In this document: in pieces, positions 14,241 through 17,731 of the stretch
How positions within the stretch are numbered: the stretch's first letter is position 1
Layout of the letters: every line of letters begins with the position of its first letter
NCBI GenBank assembly: GCA_964407825.1
Contig: CAYOXD010000060.1
Span: 1-17,731, forward strand
DNA: 17,731 nucleotides
Source of the DNA: CAYOXD01 sp964407825
GTDB lineage: Bacteria; Desulfobacterota; Desulfobacteria; Desulfobacterales; JAFDDL01
Reading direction: 5' to 3'
The notes under the pieces: model-generated
The model's database searches: none
What the model saw: the letters and a program-made list of their open reading frames with translations, nothing else
Told to the model about the DNA's origin: nothing
Position numbers and translations under genes: made by a program

Positions 14241-14852
14241 ATGGCCAAGTCATTAGCTCAGGAATTTACTAAAGGACTGTGGAAGGAGATACCGCCGTTC
14301 CGGCTCGTGCTCGGGTTGTGTCCCACCCTGGGGGTGACCACCACCGTGGAGAACGGGCTCGGTATGGGGATGGCCACAGCCTTCGTTCTGGTGGCATCCA
14401 ACATATTAATCTCCATGTTGCGCAAGATCATCCCGTCAAAGGTGCGTATCGCCTGCTATATCATCGTCATTGCCACCTTCGTCACCGTGGTCGAACTGCT
14501 GATGAAGGCGTTCGCCTACCCCCTCTATCTGAGTCTCGGGGTGTTCATTCCACTGATCGTCGTGAACTGCATTCTCCTGGGCCGCGCCGAGGCATTCGCG
14601 GCCAAGAACGGCGTGGTGGCATCCATTGCGGACGGGCTTGGCATCGGCCTTGGTTTCACCCTGTCCCTCGCCGCGCTGGGCGCCGTGCGGAACATTCTCG
14701 GAACAGGCGAGCTGACCATCTGGAAGGGAGTCGTGATTCACCATATTTTCGGGCTGTCGTACCATCCCTTCGCGTTCATGGTCCAGGCTCCGGGCGCCTT
14801 CATCTGCCTGGGCCTCATGCTGTGCATAATGAATATCGTGGGGAAAAAATAG
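14241..14852 (+). CDS. rnfE: Rnf complex membrane subunit RnfE
   Basis: RnfE is an integral membrane subunit with about six helices that pairs with RnfA in an inverted arrangement. In characterised Rnf and Nqr complexes the pair holds a [2Fe-2S] cluster between the two proteins. The likely ligands here are Cys27 in LGLCPTLGVT and Cys110 in VVNCILLGR. Other family stretches are GLGIGLGFT and the C-terminal APGAFICLGL. The 203-residue length is typical. A GGGGAG stretch just after the rnfG stop serves as ribosome-binding site for ATG 14241. Confidence 0.96.
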   Translation: MAKSLAQEFTKGLWKEIPPFRLVLGLCPTLGVTTTVENGLGMGMATAFVLVASNILISMLRKIIPSKVRIACYIIVIATFVTVVELLMKAFAYPLYLSLGVFIPLIVVNCILLGRAEAFAAKNGVVASIADGLGIGLGFTLSLAALGAVRNILGTGELTIWKGVVIHHIFGLSYHPFAFMVQAPGAFICLGLMLCIMNIVGKK

Positions 14853-14863
14853 GAGTCTAAAAA

Positions 14864-15439
14864 ATGGGTCATCTCATTGTCCTTCTCATCAGCTGTATCC
14901 TCGTCAACAATATTCTGCTGGCTCAGTTCCTGGGGAACTGCCCGTTTCTCGGCACCTCCAAGAAGATGGAAACGGCCGTCGGCATGGCCATGGCGGTTGT
15001 CTTCGTTCTGGTCATGGCCGGGGTCATCACCTGGATGATCTATTACTGGCTCCTGGTGCCCCTCAACCTGGTTTACCTGCGCACCATCGCCTTTATTCTC
15101 GTCATCGCGGCCCTGGTTCAGTTCGTCGAGATGTTCCTGAAAAAGAGCATTCCGGCGCTCTACGCGGGCCTGGGTATTTTCTTGCCGCTCATCACCACCA
15201 ACTGTGCCGTGATGGGCGCCTGCGTGATCAACATCGACAAGGAGTACACCTTCATGCAGGCGCTGGTGGCCTCCTTCGGGTTCGCCGCCGGCTTCGGCCT
15301 GGCGCTGATTCTTTTTGCCGGCGTCCGGGAGCGCATCCTGCTGGCCCGGGTGCCCAGGCCCCTCCAGGATACCTCCATCGCCCTGGTGACGGCCGGCCTG
15401 TTGTCGTTGACCTTTTTTGCCTTCAAGGGCATGGTGTAG
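14864..15439 (+). CDS. rnfA: Rnf complex membrane subunit RnfA
   Basis: RnfA is an integral membrane protein of 191 residues with about six helices, homologous to RnfE and NqrE. The cluster ligands expected by homology are Cys26 in LGNCPFLG and Cys114 in TTNCAVMG, which would complete the intramembrane [2Fe-2S] site with RnfE. AGGAG at 14851-14855 supports ATG 14864. It lies 11 bases after rnfE and 50 bases before rnfB. Length and motifs are ordinary for the family. Confidence 0.96.
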   Translation: MGHLIVLLISCILVNNILLAQFLGNCPFLGTSKKMETAVGMAMAVVFVLVMAGVITWMIYYWLLVPLNLVYLRTIAFILVIAALVQFVEMFLKKSIPALYAGLGIFLPLITTNCAVMGACVINIDKEYTFMQALVASFGFAAGFGLALILFAGVRERILLARVPRPLQDTSIALVTAGLLSLTFFAFKGMV

Positions 15440-15489
15440 GGTGCCCCTGGATTTATAAGGCCCAAATTTCACTTTAAGGAGTTTTTAAC

Positions 15490-17601
15490 GTGATCGAAGC
15501 CACTATCGCCATGTGTGCGCTCGGAGCCGTCTGCGGCATCATTCTGAGCGTGGCCGCAAAAGTTTTTTACGTATATGAAGACCCCCGCATCGCGGAAGTC
15601 GAATCCTTTCTGGCCGGCGCCAACTGCGGCGGCTGCGGCTATGCCGGGTGCTCGGCCGCGGCGGTGGCCATTGTCGCCGGCAAGGCGGCCCCCAGCACCT
15701 GCACCGTCGGGGGACCCGAGGCGGCCGCTGCCGTGGCAGGGGTCATGGGGATGGACCCGGGAAGCGCCGAGCCCAAGATCTCCAAGAACGAATGCAGCGG
15801 CGGATTCCGTGCCGATGACCGTTACCAGTACATGGGTGTCATGAGCTGCCGGGCCCTTTCGGCCATGTACGGCGGAAAGCGGGTCTGCACCATCGGGTGC
15901 CTGGGCATGGGGGACTGCGTGAAATCCTGCGCCTTCGATGCCATCCACATGGGACCCGAGGGGTTTCCGGTGGTGAACGAGATCAAGTGCGTCGGCTGCG
16001 GGGCCTGCGAGAAGGCCTGCCCCAAGGACATCCTGCATGTGCGGACCATGAGCGAGCGGCTCCTTCACTTCAACCAGGAGGATGATGCCCTGGCCCCCTG
16101 CGCCCAGACCTGCCCGGCGGAGATCAACATCCCCAAGTACATCGCACAGATCCGGGAGGGGGACTATGAAGGCGCCGTGCATACTCTCCGTGAGAGAAAT
16201 CCGCTGCTCCTGTCCTGCGGCCGCGTGTGCCCGCATCCCTGTGAGAATTACTGCCGCCGCGGGATCGAGGACGAGCCGGTCTCCATCAATCAGCTGAAGC
16301 GTTTCGTAGCCGATTACGAGATGAACCACGGCAAGCGCCTTCCCGTCGCCTGTGCGCCGGACACGGGCAAGAAGGTGGCCGTCGTCGGTGGCGGGCCTGC
16401 GGGCCTGAGCTGCGCCTTTTTCCTGAGACGTCTGGGCCACGCCGTGACCATTTTCGATATGATGCCGGAACTTGGTGGTATGATTCGGTACGGCATTCCC
16501 GAGTACCGCCTACCCAAGGAAGTCCTCAAGTGGGAAACCGACGGGATCCTGAACCTCGGCATCGAGGCCCAGCTCGGCGTCAAGCTGGGATCGGACTTCA
16601 CCATCAGCTCCCTTGTTGACTCTGGTTACGACGCCGTTTTCCTCGGCGTTGGCGCCTGGAAAGACTACAAGCTGGGTGTTGAGGGGGAGGACATGAAGGG
16701 ATGCTATACGGGCATCGACTTTCTGACCCGTTTCGCCGTCTACCAGCAGCAGGGCAAGGATGTGAAAGCCTACCCCATTGGCAAGAAGTGCGTCGTCATC
16801 GGCGGCGGTAACACGGCCATCGACTGTGTGCGGACCCTGATCCGCCTCGGGGCCAAAGAGGTTTCCATCGTCTACCGCCGGACCCGGGCGGAAATGCCCG
16901 CCAACCTGGTGGAGATCGAGGCCGCCGAGCACGAGGGGGTCAAGTTCCACTTCCTCGCCGCTCCCACCAGGATCGTCGGCGACGGAAAAGGCCGCATCAC
17001 CCATTTGGAATACCTGAAGATGGAGCTGGGTGAACCGGATGCCAGCGGCAGGCGCAGGCCCGTTCCCATCGAAGGATCCGAGACCCTCATGGCAGTGGAC
17101 ATGCTGGTGACTGCCATCGGCCAGGGGCCGGATGTCTCCTTTATCTCCGAGGGGAACCAGACCGCGGAGCTGAAAACCACCCGGTGGAACACCATCGACG
17201 GGGATCCCGAGATCCTGCAGTCCTCCATTCCCTACATCTTTGCGGCGGGGGACGCCTTTACCGGTGCCTCCCTGGTGGTGGAAGCCATCGGCGGCGGCCG
17301 CCGGGCCGCACGGGCGATCCACCTGTATCTCGCCGGCGAGGAGGTAACGGCGGTTCCGAAATCGCTTCGGAAAAAGCACATACCGGAATCGCTGTTCAAG
17401 AGCGTCGAGGGTCTCAGCCCCTGCAAGCGCACGCCCATGCCGGAGATGGAGGTCAAGGAGCGGATACGATCCTTTGCCGAGTCGGATCTTGTCATTACCG
17501 AGGCCGATGCCAGGTACGAATCCAACCGCTGCCTGAATTGTTGCCGCATCTGCTACAACAGGGACGAGGTGACCGAGGCCAAGGAGGCCGAGGTGGCCTA
17601 G
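15490..17601 (+). CDS. rnfB: RnfB fused to a GltD/NfnB-type FAD/NAD(P)H oxidoreductase
   Basis: The first about 190 residues are RnfB, the ferredoxin-facing subunit: a membrane anchor (1-28), the four-cysteine Fe-S domain (C46, C49, C54, C71), CTIGCLGMGDCVKSC (133-147) and CVGCGACEKACP (167-178). A normal RnfB would end soon after. Here the frame continues into a full glutamate-synthase small-subunit-like module: an Fe-S domain (C204, C208, C243, C247, C251, C255), the FAD motif VVGGGPAGLS (298-307), the pyridine-nucleotide motif VIGGGNTAID (436-445) followed by VYRRTRAEMP, and YIFAAGDAFTG (582-592). The two arginines after the second Rossmann strand favour NADP(H). A CLNCCRIC tail (681-688) closes it. 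GTG 15490 follows AAGGAG (15476-15481). There is no stop or frame break at the junction. Confidence 0.95.
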   Translation: MIEATIAMCALGAVCGIILSVAAKVFYVYEDPRIAEVESFLAGANCGGCGYAGCSAAAVAIVAGKAAPSTCTVGGPEAAAAVAGVMGMDPGSAEPKISKNECSGGFRADDRYQYMGVMSCRALSAMYGGKRVCTIGCLGMGDCVKSCAFDAIHMGPEGFPVVNEIKCVGCGACEKACPKDILHVRTMSERLLHFNQEDDALAPCAQTCPAEINIPKYIAQIREGDYEGAVHTLRERNPLLLSCGRVCPHPCENYCRRGIEDEPVSINQLKRFVADYEMNHGKRLPVACAPDTGKKVAVVGGGPAGLSCAFFLRRLGHAVTIFDMMPELGGMIRYGIPEYRLPKEVLKWETDGILNLGIEAQLGVKLGSDFTISSLVDSGYDAVFLGVGAWKDYKLGVEGEDMKGCYTGIDFLTRFAVYQQQGKDVKAYPIGKKCVVIGGGNTAIDCVRTLIRLGAKEVSIVYRRTRAEMPANLVEIEAAEHEGVKFHFLAAPTRIVGDGKGRITHLEYLKMELGEPDASGRRRPVPIEGSETLMAVDMLVTAIGQGPDVSFISEGNQTAELKTTRWNTIDGDPEILQSSIPYIFAAGDAFTGASLVVEAIGGGRRAARAIHLYLAGEEVTAVPKSLRKKHIPESLFKSVEGLSPCKRTPMPEMEVKERIRSFAESDLVITEADARYESNRCLNCCRICYNRDEVTEAKEAEVA

Positions 17602-17626
17602 CCACAGCGGATCGATCATTTGCCTG

Positions 17627-17670
17627 AAACCGGCTTCATTCGGGTAGCTTCCGATGGAGCCGGTTTTTTT
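17627..17670 (+). terminator. Rho-independent terminator of the rnf operon
   Basis: A 13-bp stem (17627-17639 with 17654-17666, one U-G pair) with a short inner CGG/CCG pairing is followed by seven T (17664-17670, the first three within the stem). It lies 25 bases after the rnfB stop. The 61 bases after it, to the window end, hold no gene I can recognise. Confidence 0.92.
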
Positions 17671-17731
17671 ATCGGACGGCGGTAGATGAATAACCGGGTT
17701 GGGCTTAACTTTGGATGGTGGCTGCGATTAC

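Overview
The window looks like chromosomal DNA of an anaerobic, probably sulfate-reducing Desulfobacterota (Desulfobacteraceae/Desulfosarcina-like). This is inferred from gene content and order, not from a search. The supporting signs are a tRNA-Gln/prs/rplY/pth/carD housekeeping block, a proton-pumping pyrophosphatase, a PxxKW cysteine-rich small protein, an Rnf operon led by a multihaem cytochrome c, and a probable selenoprotein. No mobile element, CRISPR array or phage gene was seen.

Layout. Positions 1-53 hold the 3' part of tRNA-Gln(UUG). Positions 101-2331 carry prs, rplY (L25/CTC) and pth, all on +. hppA (2363-4372) follows and ends in a strong terminator. A sigma70-type promoter directly behind that terminator drives carD (4530-5057), which is followed by an RluA/RluD-type pseudouridine synthase gene (5072-6073). 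After a tandem-repeat palindrome (6080-6133) comes a tiny gene (6165-6347) with an in-frame TGA and a SECIS-like hairpin, then truA (6355-7104). On the minus strand lie a ClC channel/transporter with two CBS domains (7108-8946), a class I/II aminotransferase (8986-10299) and a PxxKW cysteine-rich protein (10372-10653), the last with its own promoter, leader hairpin and terminator. The final third on + is a respiratory operon: pentahaem cytochrome c, rnfC, rnfD, rnfG, rnfE, rnfA and a 703-residue rnfB fusion, closed by a terminator at 17627-17670.

How the genes work together. The Rnf complex couples ferredoxin oxidation to ion export, and HppA couples pyrophosphate hydrolysis to proton export, so the window holds two energy-conserving pumps of anaerobes. 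The Rnf version here is unusual in three ways. RnfC keeps both [4Fe-4S] motifs but lacks a recognisable glycine-rich FMN/NADH motif. RnfB is fused to a complete GltD/NfnB-type FAD/NAD(P)H oxidoreductase. A periplasmic pentahaem cytochrome heads the operon. Together these suggest (inference) that the pyridine-nucleotide site has moved from RnfC to RnfB and that a cytochrome outlet was added.

The two observations most worth following are this rearranged Rnf operon and the 60-residue dual-CXXC selenoprotein at 6165-6347, which an ordinary gene caller would truncate or miss.
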